7,295 nucleotides of DNA from Ruminococcaceae bacterium UBA1691 (GTDB taxonomy: Bacteria; Bacillota; Clostridia; Oscillospirales; Acutalibacteraceae): NCBI GenBank assembly GCA_002320555.1, contig DCJV01000152.1:1-7295 (forward strand), given 5' to 3'. The translations under genes were made by a program, and so were the position numbers. Shown here in pieces: positions 1-5,933 of this stretch. The notes below the pieces were generated by a model. It did no database searches, was not told the origin of the DNA, and saw nothing but the letters and a program-made list of their open reading frames with translations. Every line of letters starts with the position of its first letter. The stretch's first letter is position 1.

Positions 1-26
1 TCTCTTTGTTCAGTTTTCAGGGTACA
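1..26 (+). other. Probable 3' trailer of an rRNA operon lying to the left
   Basis: The first bases, TCTCTTTGTTCAGTTTTCA, are the complement of the TGAAAACTGAACAAAGAGA-type sequence commonly found before 23S rRNA in Firmicutes spacers. The copy after 23S pairs with the copy before it to form the long rRNA processing stem. The orientation here fits the downstream copy of a + strand operon, and a strong + strand terminator follows within 25 bases. No rRNA gene sequence is itself visible, so this rests on motif recall and position. Confidence 0.4.
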
Positions 27-48
27 AGAATTTTGAATTAAAGTTTAT

Positions 49-82
49 GCCGTTCGGTTGAAAAACCGGACGGCTGTTTTTT
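49..82 (+). terminator. Intrinsic terminator, + strand
   Basis: The arm GCCGTTCGGTT (49-59) pairs with AACCGGACGGC (64-74): 11 pairs including one G-U, closed by a GAAA tetraloop. A TGTTTTTT tract follows at 75-82. This is a strong rho-independent terminator for a + strand transcript entering from the left, probably an rRNA operon. Read on the minus strand the tract after the stem is poor in U, so it is at best a weak terminator for the acetyltransferase remnant. Confidence 0.85.
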
Positions 83-112
83 GATGATAAGGCATTCATA
101 ACTTGCTGCACT

Positions 113-616
113 TTATTTCCCAGAGTTAATAGGAAAGATTTGCTTACTGAAATATAAAACCAGTTCACCCCCCTCCATCTCTGCAAATAAAAACTTTGTA
201 AAGCCTAAGTGTAAGTAGATGGCAAGCGTTCGGGTTTCCTTTGCCTCAACGCCTATTGTCAGATTTGATAGGTGATTGCGTATTGCAAACTGCTCCATTT
301 CCTGCATTAATTTAGAAATATGACCTTGTCCTTCCTATTCCTTTTGAATACGCAAAGCATTGATGTTTGCAGTTTTTTTCCCATCACATAATACTTTTCT
401 GCCTGCAATTGCACTGCACGCAGGCGATAATAGTAATGTGCCCTCCCCGATTGCAACATCATTATGCAGGATTAGAAAAGTTGCCGCTTTTCCTGACCGA
501 TTATTTTCGATAAACTCTTTTTTCCAATCAATCCAGCGTTTATCATTCCCATTCTCTGCAATGTTTCGATTCCAGAGGGCTTCTAGCTCCGATTCGGTTG
601 CCTGCTGATACAACAT
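113..616 (-). pseudogene. GNAT-family N-acetyltransferase, interrupted by an in-frame amber codon
   Basis: Read on the minus strand from ATG 616 the frame runs 167 codons to TAA at 113-115, a normal length for a GCN5-related acetyltransferase. It is interrupted by TAG at 335-337 (codon 94). Both halves are in the same frame, so this is a nonsense change and not a frameshift. The break falls in the acetyl-CoA pyrophosphate-binding motif: INALRIQKE, stop, EGQGHISKL, where relatives have an aromatic residue (Tyr TAT/TAC to TAG would be one base). The C-terminal half keeps the expected VEAKETRTLAIYLHLGF segment (motif B). The start at 616 is chosen because AAGGGG lies 7 bases upstream; a longer frame reaches 667 but runs through a hairpin. 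The substrate is unknown. The gene lies 118 bases after metG with no clear terminator between. It is probably a recent pseudogene; a sequencing error or suppressed stop cannot be excluded. Confidence 0.8.
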
Positions 617-632
617 AAGGAATCCCCTTTCC

Positions 633-670
633 CCTTTGAGGCACCCTGCGTAAGGAAGGTGCCCCAAGGG
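633..670. repeat. Hairpin element A (possible dispersed repeat)
   Basis: GGCACC (640-645) and GGTGCC (658-663) form a stem around a 12-base loop. Outside one mismatch it extends with CCTTTG (633-638) against CAAGGG (665-670), with one wobble or mismatch. Read on the minus strand the loop is TTCCTTACGCAG, nearly the same as the loop core of element B (2755-2790, + strand). On the minus strand the element sits in the leader of the acetyltransferase gene, and its flank AAAGGGG supplies the ribosome binding site region. On the + strand the stem is followed by CTTTTATT and could act as a weak terminator, although no + strand gene precedes it. Confidence 0.55.
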
Positions 671-734
671 CTTTTATTAGATCCTTTTTTCGGTTTGTGG
701 GATCATAATCCGATGCTCGTTATACTTGTAGACA

Positions 735-2321
735 TTAATCTATTTTAGAAAAAAGTATACAGATGTCCCTAGGGATAACGTTTACACCGATATCTTGCTC
801 TTTCCATTTATTAATTTCGACGCCGAGCCATTCCGATACCTTTGATGAAGAGAAAGGTAAAAAGGGATGTAGCAGAATGGCAATATTAGCAATTAGATAC
901 GTACAATTACTGATAGTATTTCTGCATTCTTCGAGATTGCTGGCTCTTGTTTTCCACGGCTGTTTGGCATCATAATAAGTATTACCAAATCGAACAACTT
1001 CAAATATTTCTTCAAGAGCCTCACGAAAGGTACCTTTTTCTATTTTTGTTCCAACGGATTTGTACAACAGCCGTATTCGCTCTTTAATATCAGCATCAAT
1101 AATTGCAGGCGTAACTTGACAATCAAGAAACTTAACAGCAAAGGCAAGTGTACGGTTGACCAAGTTTCCCCAAGCGCCAACCAGTTCTGAGTTGTTTTGC
1201 TTTTTGAATTCTCTCCAAGAGAAATCAGTGTCTCGCTTTTCAGGTCCATTGGCAATAAAGAAATACCTTATTGAATCTGGATTATATTCCTCAACGAGAT
1301 TCTTAGCCCAAACAGCCCAATTTTGACTGGTGGATATTTTCCTTCCTTCAAGCGTCATATACTCGCTGGAAATAATTTCATCGGGAAGATGCAAACCTGC
1401 TCCGTGAGCGAGTAAAAGAGAAGGAAGAATAATTGTGTGGAAAGGTATATTATCTTTGCCATGTACATAATAATGGCGGCTTTCGTTTCCGTATACCTCT
1501 TTGAAGCTGACACCTCTTTCTTTGCAAAGAACCGATGTTGCTGACAAATAACCCAGGACATTCTCTGCCCATATATAGATTTTCTTATCCTCGTATCCGC
1601 ACTTGGGAACGTCAATACCCCAATCAAGATCACGTGTTATCGCACGATCTCGGAGTCCTTCGTCAATATATCTTTTTGTAAATGCAATAGCGTTTTTGCG
1701 CCAATACGGATGGGCACCGAGAAACTCACAGAGTTCATTTTTTAGTTTTGATATTTGTAAAAATAATTGTGTTGTTTCTCCGAAAGATAGCGGTGTACCA
1801 CAATCAGCACATTTTGCATCAATAACAGTATCCGCGTCTAACACTTCTCCGCAGGCATCACACTGGTCTCCGCGAGTAGCAGAACCGCACGCAGGACAAA
1901 TTCCGACAACCAGTCTATCTGTGAGTACCTTTTTACATGCAGGACAGAAAGCCTGTTTTACTGTTCGTTCTTCTATATAATCACTGGTATATAGCTTCTT
2001 GTGAAATTCTGAAACAAATTCTTTATGCCTCGGATCTGAAGTCTTGGTATATAGATCATACGAAAAACCGAGTTTCTTGAATACGTCGCAGAATTCCCTG
2101 TGATAATGCTCGCTAATTTCTTCCGGCGTTGAATTTTCCTGCTTTGCTCTGATGGTAATCGGTGTACCATGGCAATCGCTACCGGACACATAAAACACGC
2201 GGTTTCCCTTTGCTCTGAAATAACGGGCTAGAACATCTCCCGGAAGAAGGGCTGCTATATGCCCTATGTGGAGCGAACCATTTGCATATGGCCATGCTCC
2301 TCCTACAATGATATTTTCCAT
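735..2321 (-). CDS. metG: Methionyl-tRNA synthetase, two-zinc-knuckle type, 528 aa
   Basis: It attaches methionine to tRNA-Met with ATP in the cytoplasm. This is a class I synthetase: HIGH at residues 18-21, the connective domain with four CxxC pairs (C126/C129, C142/C145, C154/C157, C171/C174) predicted to bind two zinc ions, HGKDNIPFH at 287-295, and KISTS (328-332) in place of KMSKS. A helical anticodon-binding domain follows to the C terminus. At 528 residues it lacks the C-terminal EMAP-type tRNA-binding/dimerisation domain seen in many bacterial MetRS of about 650-680 residues. All four knuckle pairs and KISTS place it with the E. coli/archaeal-like form (MetRS2) rather than the one-knuckle KMSKS form of Bacillus. 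The start at 2321 is set by GAGGT about 8 bases upstream and by MENIIVGGAWPYANG matching the family start; a longer in-frame opening to 2441 runs through the T-box terminator. Expression should depend on the T-box leader. Composition is clearly more AT-rich than the pho genes, so it may be an acquired second MetRS; this window cannot show whether another exists. Confidence 0.95.
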   Translation of the reverse strand: MENIIVGGAWPYANGSLHIGHIAALLPGDVLARYFRAKGNRVFYVSGSDCHGTPITIRAKQENSTPEEISEHYHREFCDVFKKLGFSYDLYTKTSDPRHKEFVSEFHKKLYTSDYIEERTVKQAFCPACKKVLTDRLVVGICPACGSATRGDQCDACGEVLDADTVIDAKCADCGTPLSFGETTQLFLQISKLKNELCEFLGAHPYWRKNAIAFTKRYIDEGLRDRAITRDLDWGIDVPKCGYEDKKIYIWAENVLGYLSATSVLCKERGVSFKEVYGNESRHYYVHGKDNIPFHTIILPSLLLAHGAGLHLPDEIISSEYMTLEGRKISTSQNWAVWAKNLVEEYNPDSIRYFFIANGPEKRDTDFSWREFKKQNNSELVGAWGNLVNRTLAFAVKFLDCQVTPAIIDADIKERIRLLYKSVGTKIEKGTFREALEEIFEVVRFGNTYYDAKQPWKTRASNLEECRNTISNCTYLIANIAILLHPFLPFSSSKVSEWLGVEINKWKEQDIGVNVIPRDICILFSKID

Positions 2322-2360
2322 AGTTCGTACCTCATTTCTTATAATTGTAACACTTAGTTG

Positions 2361-2382
2361 TTTTGCAGATAAATCTGCAAAA
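2361..2382 (-). promoter_or_regulatory. Perfect inverted repeat between T-box terminator and metG start
   Basis: TTTTGCAGAT and ATCTGCAAAA form a 10-pair perfect inverted repeat with a central AA (9 pairs with a TAAA loop is more realistic in RNA). It lies just after the terminator U tract and about 40 bases before the metG start. In read-through mRNA it would make a hairpin near the 5' end of the coding region. Its role is unknown: a stabilising or processing hairpin, or a DNA operator, are possible. Confidence 0.5.
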
Positions 2383-2383
2383 T

Positions 2384-2430
2384 AAAAAACGCTCTCACCC
2401 CCATACATAAATCGTACAAGGGGCGAGAGC
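2384..2430 (-). terminator. T-box-controlled intrinsic terminator before metG
   Basis: On the minus strand GCTCTCGCCCC (2430-2420) pairs with GGGGTGAGAGC (2401-2391), 11 pairs with one wobble, followed by TTTTTT (2389-2384). The 5' arm is the part that can instead pair with the T-box segment to make the antiterminator, so the two structures exclude each other. Confidence 0.9.
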
Positions 2431-2683
2431 GATATACTCACGCGTTACCACCCTAATTTGCTTGCTTCTCACGATAACAAGCCTTATCAAGTTCGGATAG
2501 GAAATGATCTATCGAAACTCTACCGCTGTAACGGGCGAACCCGGCATAGCCTAACCCAAAGGCTCGGTACGCAGCTCGGAGACCATGTTCGGCAAAATCC
2601 GCTTTACCCATTCACAGCACATCCGAAGATGATGGGATTCTCTGGAAAGTTTCAGTTGCTTACTCTTTCTCGTCATTACTGTT
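2384..2683 (-). promoter_or_regulatory. T-box riboswitch, methionine (AUG) specifier, controlling metG
   Basis: The metG leader has all main parts of a T-box. The conserved segment AGGGTGGTAACGCG is at 2454-2441. Its UGGU bulge can pair with the ACCA end of a tRNA with discriminator A, as in elongator tRNA-Met. Stem I begins with GACGAGAAAGAGTA near 2668 and its 3' side carries CCGAACATGGTC, which puts ATG (2586-2584) in the specifier position. Stem III is visible as GCTTG...CAAGC just before the T-box. The antiterminator can form from AGGG plus GCGTGAG against CTCTCGC plus CCCT, leaving UGGUAAC as the bulge; the alternative is the terminator at 2384-2430. Uncharged tRNA-Met would therefore allow read-through into metG. 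The 5' end is estimated from the promoter at 2690-2717. Confidence 0.93.
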
Positions 2684-2689
2684 GTATTC

Positions 2690-2717
2690 AGTATACTACA
2701 AATTATTAAAAAAACAA
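2690..2717 (-). promoter_or_regulatory. Predicted sigma-A promoter of the metG T-box leader
   Basis: On the minus strand -35 TTGTTT (2717-2712), a 16-base spacer and -10 TATACT (2695-2690) place the start of transcription near 2683, about 15 bases before the conserved beginning of Stem I. The location fits a T-box leader well; the -35 is imperfect. Confidence 0.6.
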
Positions 2718-2754
2718 TATTGAAAAACTTATTTATTAGATTATTTACAAAGCC

Positions 2755-2790
2755 GAAGGGAGACAATTTCCTTACGGAGCGTCTCCCTTC
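2755..2790. repeat. Hairpin element B (possible dispersed repeat)
   Basis: GAAGGGAGAC (2755-2764) and GTCTCCCTTC (2781-2790) are a perfect 10-base inverted repeat around a 16-base loop. The loop contains TTCCTTACGGAG (+ strand), 11 of 12 bases the same as the loop of element A (633-670), which is on the opposite strand. The adjoining CAAGCGCTTG (2790-2799) is a further palindrome, followed by a T-rich stretch that makes a weak + strand terminator possible. The element lies between two candidate minus-strand promoters for metG. Confidence 0.55.
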
Positions 2791-2826
2791 AAGCGCTTGT
2801 GTTTTTGTTGGTTTAACGAATTTAAT

Positions 2827-2853
2827 ATTATAGCAAATTGGAGAAAAGCGCAA
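2827..2853 (-). promoter_or_regulatory. Possible second, distal promoter for metG (extended -10)
   Basis: On the minus strand TGCTATAAT (2835-2827) is a full extended -10. A poor -35, TTGCGC (2853-2848), lies at a short 15-base spacing. Transcripts starting near 2820 would include hairpin element B before the T-box. It is weaker in position than the proximal promoter and is a prediction only. Confidence 0.4.
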
Positions 2854-2975
2854 GCGCCAATGAACGGAATGATATTCTTACGTCATCCTATAAGCACGTT
2901 ATAAGCTTGTGGATGAATTTTTGTATCGGTATAGGCAATAACCTTAATGGCAGATGTAAAAATAATCAACAAATA

Positions 2976-3003
2976 TTGACAAATAAAATGGACTATCTAT
3001 AAT
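2976..3003 (+). promoter_or_regulatory. Consensus sigma-A promoter for the small membrane protein gene
   Basis: TTGACA (2976-2981), a 16-base spacer and TATAAT (2998-3003) match both consensus hexamers exactly. The start of transcription would be near 3010, giving a leader of about 114 bases before the ATG at 3124. A second TTGACA at 3075-3080 has no convincing -10 at proper spacing. Confidence 0.85.
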
Positions 3004-3019
3004 GAAGGAAGGGATTATT

Positions 3020-3091
3020 GTGAATCCTTGTTTTGGTCTTGATGATAACAGGCTTTTACCGGACATACGATCAATTGACAGAAGAACATAA
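3020..3091 (+). CDS. Possible 23-codon leader ORF (uncertain)
   Basis: GTG at 3020 follows GGAAGGG (3007-3013) at 6 bases and opens 23 codons to TAA at 3089-3091, encoding a peptide beginning NPCFGLDDNRLLP after the start residue. The predicted transcript starts at about 3010, so most of the binding site might not be in the mRNA. No family is recognised. It is listed because it fills most of the otherwise unexplained leader of the next gene; chance is a good alternative. Confidence 0.15.
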   Translation: MNPCFGLDDNRLLPDIRSIDRRT

Positions 3092-3123
3092 TTGGAGAAT
3101 TAAATAATTTTTTGGAGGCGCGT

Positions 3124-3309
3124 ATGAGTTTTTGGTCGGTAGCCCAAAATATTCTGATTCTATCCGCACTTCTCATTGGCGGATTAGCGTGCGGATTTGA
3201 AGCGATTTATGAAATCAAACAGGGCGGCAAGTGGCGCATCTGGAAGAATATATCGATTGGCTTACTCACGGTTTATGCCGCGTTGGTTGTCATGCTGACG
3301 ATGCATTGA
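3124..3309 (+). CDS. Small two-helix membrane protein, unknown function, 61 aa
   Basis: The ATG at 3124 has GGAGG (3114-3118) 5 bases upstream; a TTG 12 bases earlier overlaps that site and is not a likely start. The product has two hydrophobic segments, about residues 8-26 (NILILSALLIGGLACGF) and 42-60 (NISIGLLTVYAALVVMLTM). They are separated by a basic loop with K32, K36, R38 and K41, so by the positive-inside rule the loop is cytoplasmic and both ends face outward. No catalytic motif or signal peptidase site is evident and I do not recognise a family. It has its own consensus promoter and a terminator, so it is a single-gene unit, divergent from metG and convergent with phoR. A real gene is very likely from promoter, ribosome binding site and terminator together. 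Its function is unknown, and nothing links it to phosphate control apart from position. Confidence 0.75.
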   Translation: MSFWSVAQNILILSALLIGGLACGFEAIYEIKQGGKWRIWKNISIGLLTVYAALVVMLTMH

Positions 3310-3341
3310 ATCGCTATCTTAAAAAGCTTTGTGTTACAGAA

Positions 3342-3392
3342 AACCCGGCAGGCCGGATGCATCGTTGCATTCTGCGTCTGCCGGGTTCTTTT
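3342..3392. terminator. Bidirectional terminator between the small membrane gene and phoR
   Basis: AACCCGGCAG (3342-3351) pairs with CTGCCGGGTT (3378-3387), a 10-base perfect stem, with an inner ATGCA-TCGT-TGCAT hairpin. On the + strand CTTTT follows (3388-3392), ending the small membrane gene. On the minus strand the stem runs into TTTTCTGT, so it can also end the phoR transcript, whose stop codon is at 3403-3405. Confidence 0.8.
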
Positions 3393-3402
3393 ATGGAGCC
3401 GA

Positions 3403-5127
3403 TTACAGTTCATGCGCCAACGGAAACCGTACCTGGAACACCGTACCCTTCTCCACCACACTATCCACACTGATGTCGCCGCCGTAGAGCTGCACGATAT
3501 GCTTGACGATTGAAAGGCCCAGCCCTGTACCGCCTAATTCCCTGGAACGGCCTTTGTCCACGCGATAAAACCGCTCGAAGATACGAGGGAGGCTTTCCGG
3601 CGGGATGCCGAGGCCGGTATCCTCCACCTTAATGACCGCCATATTGCGTATGGCCTGTGTGGATATGGTAACGCTTCCGCCCGGACGATTGTATTTGATC
3701 GCATTTTGAATTAAGTTTGTAAAAAGTTGGACGATCCGGTCGGGATCGGCCTGGATGATAAGCCCGGGTGCGAGGTCAGAATATAGTGTAACTTGGTGTT
3801 CTTTTGCAATTAGCGAGAGCTGCTCAAGAACGTCGCAGGCAGTTTTGGAAAGGTTCGTACCCTTGGTTTCCGGCGACTGGCGTTGGCTGTTTTCAATTTG
3901 GGAAAGCTCAAGCAGATCGTCGATGAGGCGCTGGAGCCGGTCCGCTTCAATGCCGATGATCTCATAGAATTTTGCCCGCGTTTGCGCGTCCCGTTTGTCG
4001 TCCTGCAAAAGCTCCACATAGCCGCGGATAGAGGTCAGCGGCGTTTTGAGCTCATGTGTAACGTTCGCGACGAATTCCCTGCGCATTTCCTCAAGCTGAT
4101 GCAGCTTTGTTACATCCCGGACGACGGCCAGGGCGCTTTTGGGCGCATAACCGAGCTTGGCTGCATAGACCTGGAGCACACAGGGGACGGGCGCGGAGAG
4201 TGTGATCTCCTTGGTGGTTTCGCCGCCCGTCTGAATGGCCTCGTCCATTGCCTGCTGCAGATAGAGGTAGTTTGCACCGCAGCCGGGAAGTGTATCGACG
4301 CCCTCGGGGACAGGACCGAGCAGCCTCGTTGCGCGGTCAGTCAGAAGGGTGATTTTTTTATCTTCAATGGAAAGAACACCTTCGTCCAGGCCCTGCAGGA
4401 TTGCGCGCAGCCGCTCGTTGCTCACGCGCAGCTCATCGCTTGTATCACTCAATTCCTGTGTGACAGAATTGAGGGCGGTGCTCAGCTCGCTCAGATCCCC
4501 CTCTTGGCGCGCACGCTGGGAAAAATCGCCTGCAGCAACCTGATTGGCGATTTTGGTTAGGTCCGCTACCGGTTTGACGGAACGCGCCGCCCAGATGCGG
4601 GAGAGAATCAGCGCGATCACGACGCCTGCCAGAAGCCCGATGCAGGCGTAAAGGCTCAATAAAAGGGCGGAATGCCAAACGCTTGTAAGCGGCATGGCCG
4701 CCCGGTAGACAATCCCATCGAGCGCATAAGCGGCATAGGAATAGGTGATATTGGTCGATTCACTCTTACGCGTGTCGAAGCCCCAGCCGCTGGAAAGTGC
4801 TTTTTGTACCTCTGGCCGGTCGGAATGGCTTTGGCCGAGCGTCGCGTCCGGCCCGCTATCCGCCATGACGCGCCCATCCTGATCGAGAATCGTGATGCGG
4901 ATATCGAGACCGCTTCCGGAAAGCGCCTGTGCGCAGCGGTCGGAAAAATCGTCCGGGTTCTCCAGCAGGGAATCTCCCTGCACGCTAAGGACAAGGAGGA
5001 TGCTCTTCAGCTGCATCTGCGTCTGAAGCAGGTTATACCGTTGCACCAGGGGCATTGAAAGCACAAAAGCCGCGATCAGGCTGATCACGGCGGAGATGGT
5101 AAACAGGCGGATGAGATGTTTTTTCAT
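3403..5127 (-). CDS. phoR: PhoR-type membrane sensor histidine kinase, 574 aa
   Basis: This is the predicted kinase partner of the response regulator encoded just upstream; it autophosphorylates on histidine and passes the phosphate on. In order it has TM1 (about 7-28), an extracytoplasmic sensor region of about 120 residues, TM2 (about 153-178), a HAMP linker (about 178-232), a PAS-like domain (about 236-340), the dimerisation/phosphoacceptor domain with FVANVTHELKTPL (H358), and the ATPase domain with N box NLIQNAIKYN (471-480), G1 DTGLGIP (503-509), F box FERFYR and G2 GGTGLGL (532-538). All key residues are present and the length is normal for PhoR with both sensor and PAS domains. GGAGG lies 8 bases before ATG 5127. 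It follows the regulator gene by 110 bases with a long hairpin in the gap, and ends at a terminator. The phosphate-sensing role is inferred from pstB-phoU next door; WalK- or ResE-like kinases have similar architecture. Confidence 0.93.
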   Translation of the reverse strand: MKKHLIRLFTISAVISLIAAFVLSMPLVQRYNLLQTQMQLKSILLVLSVQGDSLLENPDDFSDRCAQALSGSGLDIRITILDQDGRVMADSGPDATLGQSHSDRPEVQKALSSGWGFDTRKSESTNITYSYAAYALDGIVYRAAMPLTSVWHSALLLSLYACIGLLAGVVIALILSRIWAARSVKPVADLTKIANQVAAGDFSQRARQEGDLSELSTALNSVTQELSDTSDELRVSNERLRAILQGLDEGVLSIEDKKITLLTDRATRLLGPVPEGVDTLPGCGANYLYLQQAMDEAIQTGGETTKEITLSAPVPCVLQVYAAKLGYAPKSALAVVRDVTKLHQLEEMRREFVANVTHELKTPLTSIRGYVELLQDDKRDAQTRAKFYEIIGIEADRLQRLIDDLLELSQIENSQRQSPETKGTNLSKTACDVLEQLSLIAKEHQVTLYSDLAPGLIIQADPDRIVQLFTNLIQNAIKYNRPGGSVTISTQAIRNMAVIKVEDTGLGIPPESLPRIFERFYRVDKGRSRELGGTGLGLSIVKHIVQLYGGDISVDSVVEKGTVFQVRFPLAHEL

Positions 5128-5152
5128 GCGTATTTCCTCCAGGGATGGTCAG

Positions 5153-5237
5153 CATCGGTGAACAGGGGCAACAACGGTTTTGAGGGCGATGCCGAGGGCT
5201 TCTGCCGGGCGGCGCTGTTTCCCCTTGTTTACCGATG
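5153..5237 (-). other. Long imperfect hairpin between phoP and phoR
   Basis: On the + strand CATCGGTGAACAGGGG (5153-5168) is complementary to CCCCTTGTTTACCGATG (5221-5237), with one wobble or mismatch and one bulged base. Four more pairs (5170-5173 with 5216-5219) follow after a mismatch. The intervening sequence is about 42-52 bases. The outer arm begins directly after the phoP stop codon (5238-5240) and the other ends 25 bases before phoR. It could be an mRNA stability or processing hairpin that sets the ratio of regulator to kinase. It lacks a U tract on the minus strand, so it is not a simple terminator. Confidence 0.55.
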
Positions 5238-5933
5238 TTATCCCTTTTCCTCGGCAAAGCAATAGCCTACGCCGCGCACGGTGAGAATATATTGCGGGTT
5301 ATCCGGCTCGTCCTCAATTTTTTGGCGTAGATAGCGAACATGGACGTCCACAGTGCGCGTGTCACCAAAGAATTCCGTCTTCCAAACGCGCTCCAGCAGC
5401 ATTTCACGGGTCAGTACCCGACCGGGCTTTTTCATCAGCTCATAGAAAAGATCAAATTCACGCAGGGACAGGGCGATCGGAACGCCATTTTTGGTAAGCT
5501 GATGGCGGGAAAGGTCGATCGTGAATACGCCGCGCGTCAGCGTTTCCTCCGAACCGCTGAGATATTCCGCGCGCCGCAGGAGCGCTTTGACGCGCGCAGC
5601 CAGCTCTTTGACGCTGAAGGGCTTGGTCATATAGTCGTCCGCACCGAATTCAAGGCCAAAAACGCGGTCGCCTTCGTCACCGCGAGCTGTGAGCAGAATG
5701 ATGGGGAGATGCCGCTGGGCCGGATTTTCCCGGATGGTGCGGCACACGCTCAGGCCGTCTGGCGGCGGCATCATCCAATCGAGGACGAGTGCGTCCGGTA
5801 TTCTCTGCTGCATCGCGTGCAGCACCTCGTTGCCAGAGGCGAAATCTTTCGTTTCAAAGCCGGCGTCTTGCAGGCCGAAGGCTGCAAGCTGTCGGATATT
5901 CGCTTCATCATCTACAACATAGACCAGGGGCAT
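5238..5933 (-). CDS. phoP: PhoB/PhoP-family response regulator, 231 aa
   Basis: This is a two-component DNA-binding regulator of the OmpR/PhoB class. The receiver domain (about 1-120) has the acidic pair D8/D9, phosphoacceptor D52 in LVLDWMMP, T82 and K104 in TKPF. The winged-helix domain (about 131-228) includes the recognition helix region RTVDVHVRYLRQKIE and the closing TVRGVGYCF. The length is typical. The start is placed at ATG 5933 because MPLVYVVDDE matches the family; an in-frame opening reaches 5957 but would put extra residues ahead of the receiver. AAAGGA sits 11 bases upstream, a rather long spacing that is shared with phoU. It should be phosphorylated by the PhoR-type kinase encoded downstream and control phosphate-starvation genes; that target set is inferred from the pstB-phoU neighbourhood. 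A candidate promoter and a palindrome lie about 320-350 bases upstream, and no promoter nearer to the gene is evident. Confidence 0.94.
   Translation of the reverse strand: MPLVYVVDDEANIRQLAAFGLQDAGFETKDFASGNEVLHAMQQRIPDALVLDWMMPPPDGLSVCRTIRENPAQRHLPIILLTARGDEGDRVFGLEFGADDYMTKPFSVKELAARVKALLRRAEYLSGSEETLTRGVFTIDLSRHQLTKNGVPIALSLREFDLFYELMKKPGRVLTREMLLERVWKTEFFGDTRTVDVHVRYLRQKIEDEPDNPQYILTVRGVGYCFAEEKG

Noticed and set aside
335..337. Pyrrolysine insertion at the amber codon
   Set aside because: The position is a loop residue in a non-methylamine enzyme, no pyl genes are in view, and a simple nonsense change explains it.
633..670. Hairpin element A as terminator of metG
   Set aside because: On the minus strand the stem is followed by a G/A-rich tract, not U, so it cannot be a standard terminator for metG.
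2322..2441. In-frame N-terminal extension of metG by 40 codons
   Set aside because: It runs through the T-box terminator and the inverted repeat, has no ribosome binding site of its own, and the family's N terminus begins at 2321.
2551..2853. Minus-strand open frame of 100 codons
   Set aside because: It is inside the T-box leader and promoter region; the structured RNA explains this sequence.
3075..3100. Second promoter (TTGACA at 3075) close to the small membrane gene
   Set aside because: No acceptable -10 at 16-18 bases; it would also start transcription almost on the ribosome binding site.
3883..4560. Long open frame on the + strand (225 codons)
   Set aside because: It lies entirely opposite phoR, whose domains are intact; long antisense frames are expected in GC-rich coding DNA and this one shows no recognisable motif.
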